From: Acidiferrobacteraceae bacterium
GTDB taxonomy: Bacteria; Pseudomonadota; Gammaproteobacteria; Arenicellales; UBA868
Assembly (NCBI GenBank): GCA_002724185.1
Contig: PBOB01000061.1
Span: 1-64,000 of the forward strand
Direction of reading: 5' to 3'
Length of the DNA stretch: 64,000 nucleotides
Both the position numbers and the translations under genes were made by a program. Positions within the stretch are counted from its first letter, which is position 1. Each line of letters begins with the position of its first letter. Below the pieces are notes generated by a model. The model was not told where the DNA came from and searched no databases. It saw only the letters and a program-made list of their open reading frames with translations. Shown here piece after piece: positions 42,429 to 52,049 of this stretch.

Positions 42429-43727
42429 CTAAGCAGCTTTCCGTACTCTTGTTTGTTTTGTTTTCTGAAGTGCTGAAGAATGTCCTCGTCTGCGTTTAGA
42501 TTTAGATGACTTGGTTTTCTTAACGTCTTGGGCCAAACCGCTTTTAGTTTTGGGGCGAGCCTTAGCGCGCCGCTTCACCTTAGGTTCCGAGCCTGTTGGT
42601 TCTAGGCCTTCTATGACTTCACGATTTATCTTGCGCCCAGTCAGTTTTTCAATCTGCGCTAGTTTTTGCCAGTCCGACGAGCCAACAAGTGAGATAGCGC
42701 AACCAGCAGCGCCAGCACGGCCCGTGCGTCCGATCCTATGTATGTAGTCCTCTGCAACTGTTGGCAGATCAAAATTGATCACGTGGCTTATACCTTTAAT
42801 GTCAAGGCCTCGGGCTGCAACATCGGTGGCAACCAACATTTCTACTCGGCCTTTCCTGAGATTCTCAACGGTCTGCCGACGTTTGTTTTGACTCATGTCA
42901 CCATGTAGTGATGCAGTTTTGTGATCTTTTAAACGAAGGTTCCTAGCAAGTTGATCAGCTCCTCGTTTGGTTGAGGTGAAAATCAGCGCTTTGGTTAGTT
43001 GGTTATTTTCGAGGTGATGTGCCAACAGCTTGTGTTTATGAGCTTTACTGTCTGCTTGATGCATATGCTGTCGAATCGATCGATGCCGATCATGGTTAGT
43101 AGCCAAACTTATTCTTTGTGGTTTTCTCAGTAACTTTTTTGCGATGTTTAAGACGCTGCCTTCAAGCGTTGCAGAAAAGAGTAAAGTTTGTCGATTTTGA
43201 GGCATCACTGCAGCAATATCTTTAACATCATCAATGAATCCCATGTCTAGCATCCGGTCTGCTTCATCCAGAATAAAAATTTCGAGCCTGGAAAAATCTA
43301 CCTTGCCCCGTTCCATGTGATCCATCAGGCGGCCAGGAGTTGCCACTAGAATATCGACCCGATTTCGGAGTATTTTGAGTTGGGGGGAATAAGCCATTCC
43401 GCCAACAATCAAGCCGGTCACTATTTTGGAGAACCGGTTGAACTGTCGGATATTCTTATCGATCTGAATCGCAAGCTCACGGGTTGGGGTCAATACTAAT
43501 ACGCGGGGGCCTAGCCCAGAGTTTTTTGGACGGCGAAAAAGATGTTGGAGAGTTGGTAATACAAATGCTGCTGTTTTTCCGGTGCCTGTTTGTGCCGATG
43601 CCATTAAGTCTGCTCCAGACAATGCCGCAGGGATTGCTTTCCGTTGAATTTCTGTAGGCTTCGTAAAGCCAAGTTTGCTTATTGCCTTAAGCAGTCGAGG
43701 ATCAAGATCGAATTCGTTAAATAGCAC
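42429..43727 (-). CDS. DEAD-box RNA helicase (SrmB/RhlE-like)
   Basis: 432 residues with all helicase motifs: Q motif FTKPTEIQ, Walker A AQTGTGKT, DEAD in FILDEADRMLDMGF, SAT in LLFSATLEG, and HRIGRTGRAG in domain 2. The C-terminal 70 residues are very basic (KRRAKARPKTKSG...), a likely RNA-binding tail. The starting segment resembles SrmB, which aids 50S ribosome assembly. The gene has no operon partners. Confidence 0.92.
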   Translation of the reverse strand: MLFNEFDLDPRLLKAISKLGFTKPTEIQRKAIPAALSGADLMASAQTGTGKTAAFVLPTLQHLFRRPKNSGLGPRVLVLTPTRELAIQIDKNIRQFNRFSKIVTGLIVGGMAYSPQLKILRNRVDILVATPGRLMDHMERGKVDFSRLEIFILDEADRMLDMGFIDDVKDIAAVMPQNRQTLLFSATLEGSVLNIAKKLLRKPQRISLATNHDRHRSIRQHMHQADSKAHKHKLLAHHLENNQLTKALIFTSTKRGADQLARNLRLKDHKTASLHGDMSQNKRRQTVENLRKGRVEMLVATDVAARGLDIKGISHVINFDLPTVAEDYIHRIGRTGRAGAAGCAISLVGSSDWQKLAQIEKLTGRKINREVIEGLEPTGSEPKVKRRAKARPKTKSGLAQDVKKTKSSKSKRRRGHSSALQKTKQTRVRKAA

Positions 43728-44315
43728 AATGTCTCCAGCCCGGCCATGTGCCGGATCATATAGATGTACAGGAAGGGAGAGATTTATTTGGTCTCGCCGA
43801 CCGCAGAACGTCGCTGACTACAGCGCAAGCAATGAAAGAGTTCATCGATGGTCAGAAACGCACTAACCCACTATCGTAGGAAGAGCGAATATACAGTGCT
43901 TGACTGGAAATTGCGAGGCCACTTCGTGAGTTCACGTCACTGATTTGATTGTGAGCGGTAATGTTAGTTCTTTTCGATCGCGATATAAGTGCCACAATAA
44001 TTAGAAGTGGGGAGTCTTTATAGTGCTATCCTATTTTGGTTTCAGCCCCAGCAAGTATATGTATGCCATCAATGTAATAGACGGAGCCCGGACTAGATTC
44101 AGTGCTAAAATTGTTGCAAGTTTTGGAGGCGTGTTGTAATAAGCGGAGGGTTCTAGCCGTTAATTTAAAGCGTTTATACTAAATTAGGCAACCTCCCGTT
44201 CATCGGACTATAGACTTGAAAGATAGGGGAGGGAGAAAACGCTCAATCTGCTCATGGTCTCCATGACATAGACATAATAGGTAATCAAGTTAAGCGTCCT
44301 GACCAGCCATATCAA
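43728..44315. other. Spacer without a recognised gene
   Basis: Open frames are short and unconvincing on both strands. One place, TCAC-TGATTTGAT-TGTGA near 43940-43955, recalls a SAM-II loop but has no P1 stem or GCTAAA tail. Confidence 0.45.
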
Positions 44316-45602
44316 GTGAAAAATTATCAGACAAAGCCACCGAGGAGGTTGGCATGCGGAATTTGGATTCTCGGCGCTAGCTTCTTTTTGCTTGGATTTT
44401 TTCACCGGGTAGCTCCTGGAGTGTTAACGCGTGAACTAACCCACGCATTTGAACTTACTGCAACTTCGCTCGGTGGACTTTCTAGCCTTTATTTTTATGC
44501 TTATGTTGCCATGCAAATACCAACAGGCATGCTAGTTGACCGTATCGGTCCTCGGCGTTTGCTGATTTTCGGAGGACTTATAACAGCTCTTGGGACTGTA
44601 TTATTCGCCTTTGCGCCAACATTGTTATGGGCAGGAGTAGGTAGGTTTATTATTGGTGGTTCAGTTGCTGTTGCATTTGTGTCGACGCTAAAGTTGACTG
44701 CACATTGGTTTCCAGAAAATCGCTATTCATTGGCGACGGGATTCTTGCTCGTGGCGGGGATGATTGGTGCGATTTTTGCTGGAGTTCCTCTTCAGTGGTT
44801 GTCGGACACATTTGGGTGGCGATCGGTCATCGGCTGGTCAGCTTCCATCGGCATTCTCATTTGCTTTATTGCTAATTGGTTAGTTCGTGACGATCCAACT
44901 GAGAGAGGGTATAAGTCTTACTACTTTGCCAGCCCAACAAGTCCGACTATTGGTATGTTTGCGGGCTTAAGGAAGGTACTTGCGTATCGCAATACATGGA
45001 TTATGACACTTGTACCAGGAGGTGTAGTAGGAGCAGTTCTTGCTTTCGCCGGCTTGTGGGGAGTTCCTTTTCTTACTGATATCTATAATTTGAGCCCAGC
45101 GCTGGCAGCCACACTATGTTCGGGAGTCATGCTTTCATGGGCAGTGGGTGGCCCATTTTTCAGCGTGATATCTGAGAGATTATTTAGGCGTCGTTCTCTC
45201 TATCTGCTTGGCACGGTTCTCGCACTCTTTTCATGGTTGATAGTATTGCTTATACCGAATCTACCGATCTGGATGCTCGCATCGTTTCTTTTGTGCGCAG
45301 GTCTGTTTTCCGGTGGCATGGTTCTTGGGTTTTCGCTAGCCAAAGAATCAGTGCCAAGTAGCTTGAGCGGCACAGTCACAGGTCTCGTCAATGCAGGTGT
45401 TATGTGTGGTCCTATGCTGCTGCAACCAATAGTAGGGCGGTTTCTGGATAGCATGTGGGATGGCCGGCTTGAAGGAAGTATTCGGATCTATGATGCCGCT
45501 GCGTACCGTGTTGGATTTAGCGTAATGTTAGTTTGGTTGGTGATTTCAGTTCTGTTGCTAATTGTTGCTCGTGAGTCATTTTGTCGACAGATTGTCGAAT
45601 AG
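44316..45602 (+). CDS. Major facilitator superfamily transporter
   Basis: 428 residues, twelve helices. The loop 2-3 signature is MLVDRIGPRRLLIFGG and the fourth helix region is RFIIGGSVAVAFVSTLKL. It resembles the nitrate/nitrite or oxalate-type and hexuronate-type clades (RVAPGVLTREL) but the substrate is not clear. GTG start. Confidence 0.88.
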   Translation: MKNYQTKPPRRLACGIWILGASFFLLGFFHRVAPGVLTRELTHAFELTATSLGGLSSLYFYAYVAMQIPTGMLVDRIGPRRLLIFGGLITALGTVLFAFAPTLLWAGVGRFIIGGSVAVAFVSTLKLTAHWFPENRYSLATGFLLVAGMIGAIFAGVPLQWLSDTFGWRSVIGWSASIGILICFIANWLVRDDPTERGYKSYYFASPTSPTIGMFAGLRKVLAYRNTWIMTLVPGGVVGAVLAFAGLWGVPFLTDIYNLSPALAATLCSGVMLSWAVGGPFFSVISERLFRRRSLYLLGTVLALFSWLIVLLIPNLPIWMLASFLLCAGLFSGGMVLGFSLAKESVPSSLSGTVTGLVNAGVMCGPMLLQPIVGRFLDSMWDGRLEGSIRIYDAAAYRVGFSVMLVWLVISVLLLIVARESFCRQIVE

Positions 45603-45782
45603 AATTGGCTGGATCAAACTATGATTCCAGGGAAATTACCAATTATTAACTCATTTCAAGCAGTTGCGTGCTACAATTTTATTCAGAACCAATCGGTTTA
45701 GGTGCGGGGCTTGCTTTTGCTATTTTCAAATACGAAGTTACTAACGTTTTCGAATACCAACTAGGGTCAACTATAAGAGTTA

Positions 45783-46586
45783 GTGTCTATGATCATGCAT
45801 AACAGTCTACGCAACGTCTTTGCGAGTGGCGCGCCAACATTAGGGACACATTTCTTATCTAATGATCCTGATATCCCCGAGGTTATAGGTGATTTGGGTC
45901 TTTTCGACTACGGGGAATATTGTGCTGAATACTCCTCCTTTGATATGACTCTCCTTTATCATATGGCCCGGGCAGCTCAGTGTGCTGACCTGCCATTAAT
46001 GATTAAGCTGGATCAAATGAGCCAAGCCTTTTGGTCGCAGGCTGCGATCGGTGCAGGATTTAAAGCGCTACTCTTTACTGATATCAGAAATAAGGATGAT
46101 ATTGATCGATGCCATAGATCTATTCGTCCAGACAATCCGAAACATGACGGCCTCATGGGTGTCAAGCTGCGTCGTCCAGCGCTTGGCGGTTATAACGTCG
46201 AGGGTTACCTTGAAGACTTGCAGTCTGTTTTATTTTTAATAATGATCGAAAAGAACATTGCTGTAGAAAACATAGATGCAATATTGATAAAAGCTAAAGA
46301 GAAGGGAGTTGATATGACGCAGTGGGGGCCAGTTGACTTCGCGTTTTCTCGAGGCACGGATGTAAATTCCATAGATATGGATGTAAATAGCGCTGAAGAA
46401 CTAGTAATCAGAAAATCTATTGAATATGGAATAGCGCCAAGAATAGAGATTGATTCGGTAGAGGCTGCGACAAGATATATAGATCTCGGAGTCAGACATT
46501 TTTGTATCGGTTGGGATAGATTTATTTACCAGGCAGGCTTGACAGCTATTGGAGAGGGAATGCGCAAGCTTCTTTCCGATATTTGA
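45783..46586 (+). CDS. HpcH/HpaI-family aldolase-like protein
   Basis: 267 residues, a TIM-barrel aldolase/lyase pattern (RNVFASGAPTLGTHFLSNDPDIPEVIGDLGLFD, later FAFSRGTDVNS and FCIGWDRFIY). The usual catalytic Arg/His and metal-binding Glu can be partly traced (LIMIEKN; VDFAFSRG). Members cleave 2-oxo-3-deoxy sugars acids or oxaloacetate-like compounds. It lies 180 bp after the MFS gene, perhaps a transporter-enzyme pair. Confidence 0.72.
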   Translation: MSMIMHNSLRNVFASGAPTLGTHFLSNDPDIPEVIGDLGLFDYGEYCAEYSSFDMTLLYHMARAAQCADLPLMIKLDQMSQAFWSQAAIGAGFKALLFTDIRNKDDIDRCHRSIRPDNPKHDGLMGVKLRRPALGGYNVEGYLEDLQSVLFLIMIEKNIAVENIDAILIKAKEKGVDMTQWGPVDFAFSRGTDVNSIDMDVNSAEELVIRKSIEYGIAPRIEIDSVEAATRYIDLGVRHFCIGWDRFIYQAGLTAIGEGMRKLLSDI

Positions 46587-46710
46587 ATTGTAAACAACGC
46601 TTGGTTCCAGAGTGTTCGTAGCATACGATTAAGGAACTAGTAAAAACGCCATTAAATAGGATGTAAAATTAGAAATGATTTGTGCGGTAGGCCTGTAAGA
46701 TGCCCTGTAA

Positions 46711-46787
46711 GCGCCCGTAGCTCAGTTGGATAGAGTGCATGGCTACGAACCATGAGGTCGGGAGTTCGAATCTCTCCGGGCGCGCCA
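46711..46787 (+). tRNA. tRNA-Arg (ACG)
   Basis: Complete cloverleaf: acceptor GCGCCCG/CGGGCGC, anticodon stem CATGG/CCATG with loop CTACGAA, T-loop TTCGAAT, CCA encoded. Anticodon ACG, which needs TadA editing to inosine to read CGU, CGC and CGA. Confidence 0.96.
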
Positions 46788-46890
46788 ACTTGGTGAGGTT
46801 AGTCCGTTTCGTAGACAGGCGTTATTTTCGAGGCTGGATTATATTGTGGTTGAATAGATTTTGATATTTCTAGCAAGCGACAGGAGCGTG

Positions 46891-47859
46891 ATGGTAGATC
46901 AGACATCCATTCTAGACTCATTGAACTTTCCAGTTGCCTTGGTTGATCTAGATTCTCAGCAATTGATCTTCATTAATAGAGCATTTTGTTTTTTGTCCGA
47001 TATTTTTGTAGACGGATCTGAAGCCCCAGATTTAGGTGATCTGGACAAGTTTTTTGATGGTCGTTTGTCGAACCTACTTAAGACAAAAGATATGTGTCTT
47101 GTTAAGGAGATTGCATCAGATCAAGCTGCTATGACGTTTTATGAGTTTACTTTAAGATTATCGAGCGACAGTGATTCAACTGCTATCTTGATCGGTTTTG
47201 ACAAATCGGATTTGAATGAAGCACGAACTAGCATAGACGCCCATTTGATGACCATCGAAGAGCAATCTAAAGATATAGCGTTGATCGAACAGCGAAATAA
47301 GGAGTTATATAGATTGGCACATACGGACTCACTAACGGGTGTAGCTAATCGCAGGGCGTTATTTAGACAGTTTAAGGCTATAGCTACCACCTCAAAGGAT
47401 TTTCATTGTATCGTGAGTATTCTTGATATAGACCACTTCAAAGTTTATAACGATCAATATGGTCATGAATTTGGCGATTTTGTGTTACGGACATTCGCAA
47501 GGCAGGTGAGAGGGCAGATCGCGGAAGATTCGATTATCGCGCGACTAGGGGGTGAGGAGTTCTGTGTAGTAGATTTCCATAATACACGCTCAAGTGCTAC
47601 AGAAAGGCTAGAAACTGCGCTTGATATTGTCAAGGATCTGCAACTAAAGACGCCAAAGGTTGACTCAGTGAATATATCTTTTAGTGCTGGTGTCGCTGAA
47701 TATGCTGTTGATGGTTTAACGCTTGATGAGTTATTAAGAAATGCTGATAAAGCTCTATATTTTGCGAAAGCAAATGGTCGGTCGTGTGTGATCCCGTATT
47801 CTGCAGATCTCTTTGAGAAGCGTGATATGACTTTAATTGCTAAGCTACACGGAACGTAA
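46891..47859 (+). CDS. Diguanylate cyclase (GGDEF) with N-terminal sensor
   Basis: 322 residues from ATG 46891 (AGGAG four bases upstream). The N-terminal ~110 residues look PAS-like (NFPVALVDLDSQQLIFINRAF), followed by a short coiled-coil linker (~125-150) and the GGDEF domain with signature LGGEEFCV. An RxxD inhibitory site before it is not obvious. It makes cyclic di-GMP, no EAL partner is near. Confidence 0.9.
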   Translation: MVDQTSILDSLNFPVALVDLDSQQLIFINRAFCFLSDIFVDGSEAPDLGDLDKFFDGRLSNLLKTKDMCLVKEIASDQAAMTFYEFTLRLSSDSDSTAILIGFDKSDLNEARTSIDAHLMTIEEQSKDIALIEQRNKELYRLAHTDSLTGVANRRALFRQFKAIATTSKDFHCIVSILDIDHFKVYNDQYGHEFGDFVLRTFARQVRGQIAEDSIIARLGGEEFCVVDFHNTRSSATERLETALDIVKDLQLKTPKVDSVNISFSAGVAEYAVDGLTLDELLRNADKALYFAKANGRSCVIPYSADLFEKRDMTLIAKLHGT

Positions 47860-47957
47860 CTAGTTATCATTGTCTTGATCATGGGTTTTTACAGGCCATT
47901 CTCCTTATATCTGACTTTATGTAGTTATATACTATCGGCACGGTACCAACAGGGTAT

Positions 47958-48659
47958 TTGGTTGTGATCTATAGCAAATATTGGATGCCAGAACTCGTTG
48001 GGATAGCAACACTTGTACTCGTGGCAACAATCCCATTTTGGCTTAGTCCCATCGATCTCGTTATTGCCCATTGGTTTTTCCATCCAGCCGATCCTGGAAA
48101 GGGCTGGGTCTTCGCTGATTATTGGCTCTGGCAATTCTTTTTCTGGCTAGCACCATGGTTAGCTCTAGGAGTGGGACTTAGCGGCGTTATGATCTTCTTA
48201 GTTGGAGCGAGTAGGAAGGTTAATAATCGCATGCGTGTCTATGGCGTATATTTATTGCTTAGTGTTGTTGTAGGTCCTGGTCTAATAGTTAATGCGATTT
48301 TTAAAGATCATTGGGAACGCCCACGGCCACGCGATATTCAGGTGTTTGGTGGGACAGAACACTACATACCTCCCTTAGCTATCGGCACCGAAGGCAACTC
48401 TTTTCCTTGCGGCCACTGTTCAGTAGCATTTTTGTTGGGCGGTTTCTACCTAGTTTGGAGACGAAGATTTCCGAATAGGGCTTATACCGCTTTAGCAGTT
48501 TCTATTGTTCTTGGTTTTACTATGGGCATTGCCAGGATGGCAGCTGGTGGCCATTTCTTATCGGATGTTCTTTGGTCAGCTATTTTCACTTGGTCCACTC
48601 TTCTCTTTTTATATTGGATCGTATTACGGATACCTTGGCGGGAAGACGCTATAAGATAG
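47958..48659 (+). CDS. PAP2-family membrane phosphatase
   Basis: 233 residues with about five helices. The phosphatase motifs are KDHWERPRP, PCGHCSVAF and ARMAAGGHFLSDVLWS (catalytic His residues). Such enzymes dephosphorylate lipid A, undecaprenyl pyrophosphate or phosphatidate. The start is TTG or the GTG at 47964. It lies 12 bp upstream of the manC-like gene; co-transcription fits a role in envelope glycan metabolism. Confidence 0.88.
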   Translation: MVVIYSKYWMPELVGIATLVLVATIPFWLSPIDLVIAHWFFHPADPGKGWVFADYWLWQFFFWLAPWLALGVGLSGVMIFLVGASRKVNNRMRVYGVYLLLSVVVGPGLIVNAIFKDHWERPRPRDIQVFGGTEHYIPPLAIGTEGNSFPCGHCSVAFLLGGFYLVWRRRFPNRAYTALAVSIVLGFTMGIARMAAGGHFLSDVLWSAIFTWSTLLFLYWIVLRIPWREDAIR

Positions 48660-48671
48660 GAGAGCTTCTAC

Positions 48672-50105
48672 GTGTCCAAGCAAATAATCATACCAGTTGT
48701 TCTAGCGGGGGGTATCGGTACGAGATTGTGGCCGTTATCTCGAGAGCAAGCGTCGAAACAGTTTCTTCGGTTAACGGGAAAACAGTCAATGTTGCAGTAT
48801 ACAGTACAGAGATTACTGAATCTGCCACATACTACACCACCAATTATTACATGCAATAAAGATCATCAATTTTTAGTAAGAGGACAGATGAGAGAGCTGT
48901 CACTCGAATATCGAACGATCTTTCTTGAGCCTATAGGTCGGGGTACTGGACCAGCTGCTCTGATAGCTTGCTTAGAAACACTTTCAGACAATATTGATCC
49001 ACTAGTTCTAATTGTTCCTGCAGATCATGTAATTCAAAATGAGGCCGAGTTTGGCGCTGCATTAGAGGTAGGTGTAACGTCGGCTGAAGCTGGTTATCTA
49101 GTGACTTTTGGCGTCTTGCCAACAAGAACTGAAAGCGGCTATGGTTACATACAGCGTGGTCAAGAGCTACAGCCTGGGGTTTTTCAGCTAGCCTCGTTTG
49201 TGGAGAAGCCAAATTTATCTGCCGCTACGGACTATGGAAAAGATAGCCGATGGTTCTGGAACAGTGGCATGTTTTTGTTTAAGGCAAATCAATATATTGA
49301 AGAAGCCAAACAATATCAACCAGAAATGTTTGCTTGTTGTCGTCAGGCTCTTGAAGAATCAGAGAACGCTCATGGGTGCGTTCATATACCTCAGTCAAGT
49401 TTGACGCAATGTGATTCAGGCTCGATCGATACCATGATTATGGAAAAAACAACAAAGGGCGTGCTCGTACCTTTGGATGCGATGTGGAGCGATGTCGGTT
49501 CCTGGAAAGCTATGTGGGAAATAAATAAGCCGGATAGTAATGGTAATGTGGTTCATGGTGACGCAATAACGCGAAATACTTCCAACACGCTTGTCTATGC
49601 CGATCATAAGTTAATTGCGACTGTTGGCGTTGAGAATTTAGTTATAGTGGATTCATCTGATGCTTTGCTAGTTTGCCATCTAGATAAGGCGCAGGAAGTG
49701 CAAGATGTTGTCGCAAGCCTTAAGAGTGATAATCGCGAAGAATATAGGCAGCATCGTAAGGTAGATCGTCCGTGGGGCACCTATGAAACGGTAGATGCAG
49801 GTGAGGAATTTAGAGTCAAGAGAATTACTGTTTACCCAGGATGCCGATTATCGCTACAGTCACATAGCAAAAGAGCCGAACATTGGATTGTTGTGAGTGG
49901 GTGTGCGCAAGTTACGAGGGGCAGAGAGCAGTTCGCATTGAGCAAGAATGAGTCAACATATATTCCGGCTAATACTAAGCATCGACTCGAAAATTCAGGC
50001 CAAACTAACCTAGTATTAGTTGAAGTACAAACTGGAAGTTATCTTGAGGAAGATGACATCGTGCGCTACGAGGACGACTTTGACCGTCAATCAGGAGATT
50101 TCTAG
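48672..50105 (+). CDS. manC: Mannose-1-phosphate guanylyltransferase / mannose-6-phosphate isomerase
   Basis: 477 residues, bifunctional type II enzyme. The nucleotidyltransferase signature GGIGTRLWPLSREQASKQFL is at residues 13-32 and the FVEKP motif is present. The C-terminal cupin isomerase domain has PWGTYETV, QSHSKRAEHWIVVSGCAQV. It makes GDP-mannose for surface polysaccharide. GTG start. It converges on the exporter operon. Confidence 0.93.
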   Translation: MSKQIIIPVVLAGGIGTRLWPLSREQASKQFLRLTGKQSMLQYTVQRLLNLPHTTPPIITCNKDHQFLVRGQMRELSLEYRTIFLEPIGRGTGPAALIACLETLSDNIDPLVLIVPADHVIQNEAEFGAALEVGVTSAEAGYLVTFGVLPTRTESGYGYIQRGQELQPGVFQLASFVEKPNLSAATDYGKDSRWFWNSGMFLFKANQYIEEAKQYQPEMFACCRQALEESENAHGCVHIPQSSLTQCDSGSIDTMIMEKTTKGVLVPLDAMWSDVGSWKAMWEINKPDSNGNVVHGDAITRNTSNTLVYADHKLIATVGVENLVIVDSSDALLVCHLDKAQEVQDVVASLKSDNREEYRQHRKVDRPWGTYETVDAGEEFRVKRITVYPGCRLSLQSHSKRAEHWIVVSGCAQVTRGREQFALSKNESTYIPANTKHRLENSGQTNLVLVEVQTGSYLEEDDIVRYEDDFDRQSGDF

Positions 50106-50126
50106 TCCATACTATATTTCTGTATT

Positions 50127-50840
50127 CTAGAGTTCAGTGTAGTTACGAATAGTGATATTACTAGATGATGCGACTGCAAGAGCAGTTCGGTATGCGTTTG
50201 GCGCCGGTAAGTCTATGAGCTGTGTTTCCTGAACATCGCTAGGCAACCAGGGTGTTGCAATTAGACGTGCAGATTCGCTTGGACTTACATTAACGACGAA
50301 TGATGCTAAGTGTCGCGACAAACCTATGCCGTGACGTTTTAAATAGGCTTCTTTGCGTGACCAGCATGTGAAGAAAAGATCGGTTGAGTTATGATCTTTA
50401 GTATAAAGCATGCTGCTGAACTCATGCGCCGAGAAAAATCTTTTTGCTATACGTAAATAATAATTGGGTTTTGATTCTCTAATTTCTTCAATATCGACCC
50501 CTATGGGCATGCTATTTGTTACTCCGTATATTAGGTATTTCCCTGATTTGGAAGCGTTAAATTCAATTTTGGAATTATGACATTTTGCGAGTTGAGGCTT
50601 GCCATGCGCACCATAAGCAAATTGAATTGATTGTTCAGTGATGTTTAGATATTTGTTCAGGATAATACGTAGCACACCGCGTGAGAGGTAGAATTGTTTT
50701 CCCGCATACGGAACTACTAAACGATCTGCGCGCATTCGTTCTTCTGGGGAGAGCAGTTCTTTGCAGTCCGAAACAAGATGCTGAACTGAGTCTATGGAAA
50801 TGGTCCAAACATCAATAGACCCATTATTAATAACAGGCAT
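50127..50840 (-). CDS. 4'-phosphopantetheinyl transferase (Sfp type)
   Basis: 237 residues with the Sfp-type motifs: AYGAHGKPQL, GVDIEEIR (Mg ligands) and WSRKEAYLKRHG. It installs phosphopantetheine on acyl- or peptidyl-carrier proteins. The start is only 8 bp after the last permease gene of the exporter operon, so it is probably the last gene of that operon. No PKS, NRPS or other carrier protein is in the window. Confidence 0.9.
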   Translation of the reverse strand: MPVINNGSIDVWTISIDSVQHLVSDCKELLSPEERMRADRLVVPYAGKQFYLSRGVLRIILNKYLNITEQSIQFAYGAHGKPQLAKCHNSKIEFNASKSGKYLIYGVTNSMPIGVDIEEIRESKPNYYLRIAKRFFSAHEFSSMLYTKDHNSTDLFFTCWSRKEAYLKRHGIGLSRHLASFVVNVSPSESARLIATPWLPSDVQETQLIDLPAPNAYRTALAVASSSNITIRNYTEL

Positions 50841-50847
50841 TACGAGG

Positions 50848-52047
50848 TTATTCTGCTCTTAAGGCCTCTACTGGATCAAGCTTAGCTGCTTTCCATGCAG
50901 GCGCCACACCGGCCAGCAATCCAATAATCGCAGCAACCGATTCTGCTATCAAAACATAGGTCCAGGAGGTATGAGTTGGTAATGCGGGTATGGCTGTACC
51001 GATGAGCCAAGCACCTCCAGCGCCCAATATAAGGCCTGCTAGTCCACCAATGGCTGCAAGTACGATTGCTTCGCCGAGGAACAGCATCAACACCTGGCCC
51101 CTGCCTGCGCCTAATGCCCGTAGTAGGCCAACCTCATTTGTTCTTTCATTAACTGCGATAGTCATAATAGTAAGAATCCCAACGGCCCCGACAAGCAAGG
51201 AAATTGCACCCAAACCACCTACAGCTGCTGTCACCGCTCCAAGGATTGAGTCGAGTACCGATAGCATTTCGTCCATTGTTCGAATCGTGAAGTCTTCATT
51301 ACCATGTCGATTTACCAAGAGATTATGTATTCGCTTCGAAATGTGTTCGCTATTCGCTGAGGGCGAATACGCGATGTTAATTTCCATTAAGCCCTCACGA
51401 TTAAACATCGTTTGCGCGCGATGTACAGGTATAAATACCGCATCGTCTAGATCTACGCCCATCATTTGACCTTTTGACTCCATTACGCCGATGACGCGAA
51501 AGGTACTGCTTCCAATGCGGACACGTTCTCCTAAGGGATTTGATTTGCCAAAAAGTTCATTTCGCACAGTGCTACCTAGCACTACAAACGCACGTGCATT
51601 TCTAGGATTGTCGTCTGGTAAGAATTGTCCGACTGAAGGCCCCATTGTCCAGACATCAGGCACCGATGGTCCCACACCATATATATTGGTGTAACGCGTA
51701 AATTCGTTGTACTCCACTGGAGCATTTCCAAGGACCATCGGCGTAACGGCCTCGATCTGAGGTAGATCAGCAATTGATTCTGCGTCTGAAAGAGTGAGCG
51801 GTTTAACGGTATTAACTACCGCGCCTGATACGCCAAATGTACTGGCTTTGCCTGGCGACACTGCAATGAGGTGAGTTCCAAATTGACTAAATTCCGTGAC
51901 AACAAATCGATTGATTCCTTCGCCGATTGATGTTAGTAAGACAACTGCCGAAATGCCAACTGTTATACCAAGTCCTGTTAAAAAACTGCGCAGCCTGTTA
52001 GAGGCTACCGATGCTAAGCATAGGCGAATATAGTCTGTTAAATGCAT
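50848..52047 (-). CDS. MacB-like ABC transporter permease
   Basis: 399 residues. One N-terminal helix, a large periplasmic MacB_PCD domain (about 45-270) and three C-terminal helices with the FtsX pattern (NERTNEVGLLRALGAGRGQVL). It pairs with the second permease at 52050. Confidence 0.9.
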   Translation of the reverse strand: MHLTDYIRLCLASVASNRLRSFLTGLGITVGISAVVLLTSIGEGINRFVVTEFSQFGTHLIAVSPGKASTFGVSGAVVNTVKPLTLSDAESIADLPQIEAVTPMVLGNAPVEYNEFTRYTNIYGVGPSVPDVWTMGPSVGQFLPDDNPRNARAFVVLGSTVRNELFGKSNPLGERVRIGSSTFRVIGVMESKGQMMGVDLDDAVFIPVHRAQTMFNREGLMEINIAYSPSANSEHISKRIHNLLVNRHGNEDFTIRTMDEMLSVLDSILGAVTAAVGGLGAISLLVGAVGILTIMTIAVNERTNEVGLLRALGAGRGQVLMLFLGEAIVLAAIGGLAGLILGAGGAWLIGTAIPALPTHTSWTYVLIAESVAAIIGLLAGVAPAWKAAKLDPVEALRAE

Positions 52048-52049
52048 TG

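Noticed and set aside
43930-43960. A third SAM-II-like sequence (TGATTTGATTGTGA)
   Set aside because: Only the loop-start letters match. There is no proper P1 stem and no GCTAAA tail.
50990-51469. 159-codon plus-strand frame inside the permease gene
   Set aside because: It is a shadow of the well-supported MacB-like permease on the other strand.
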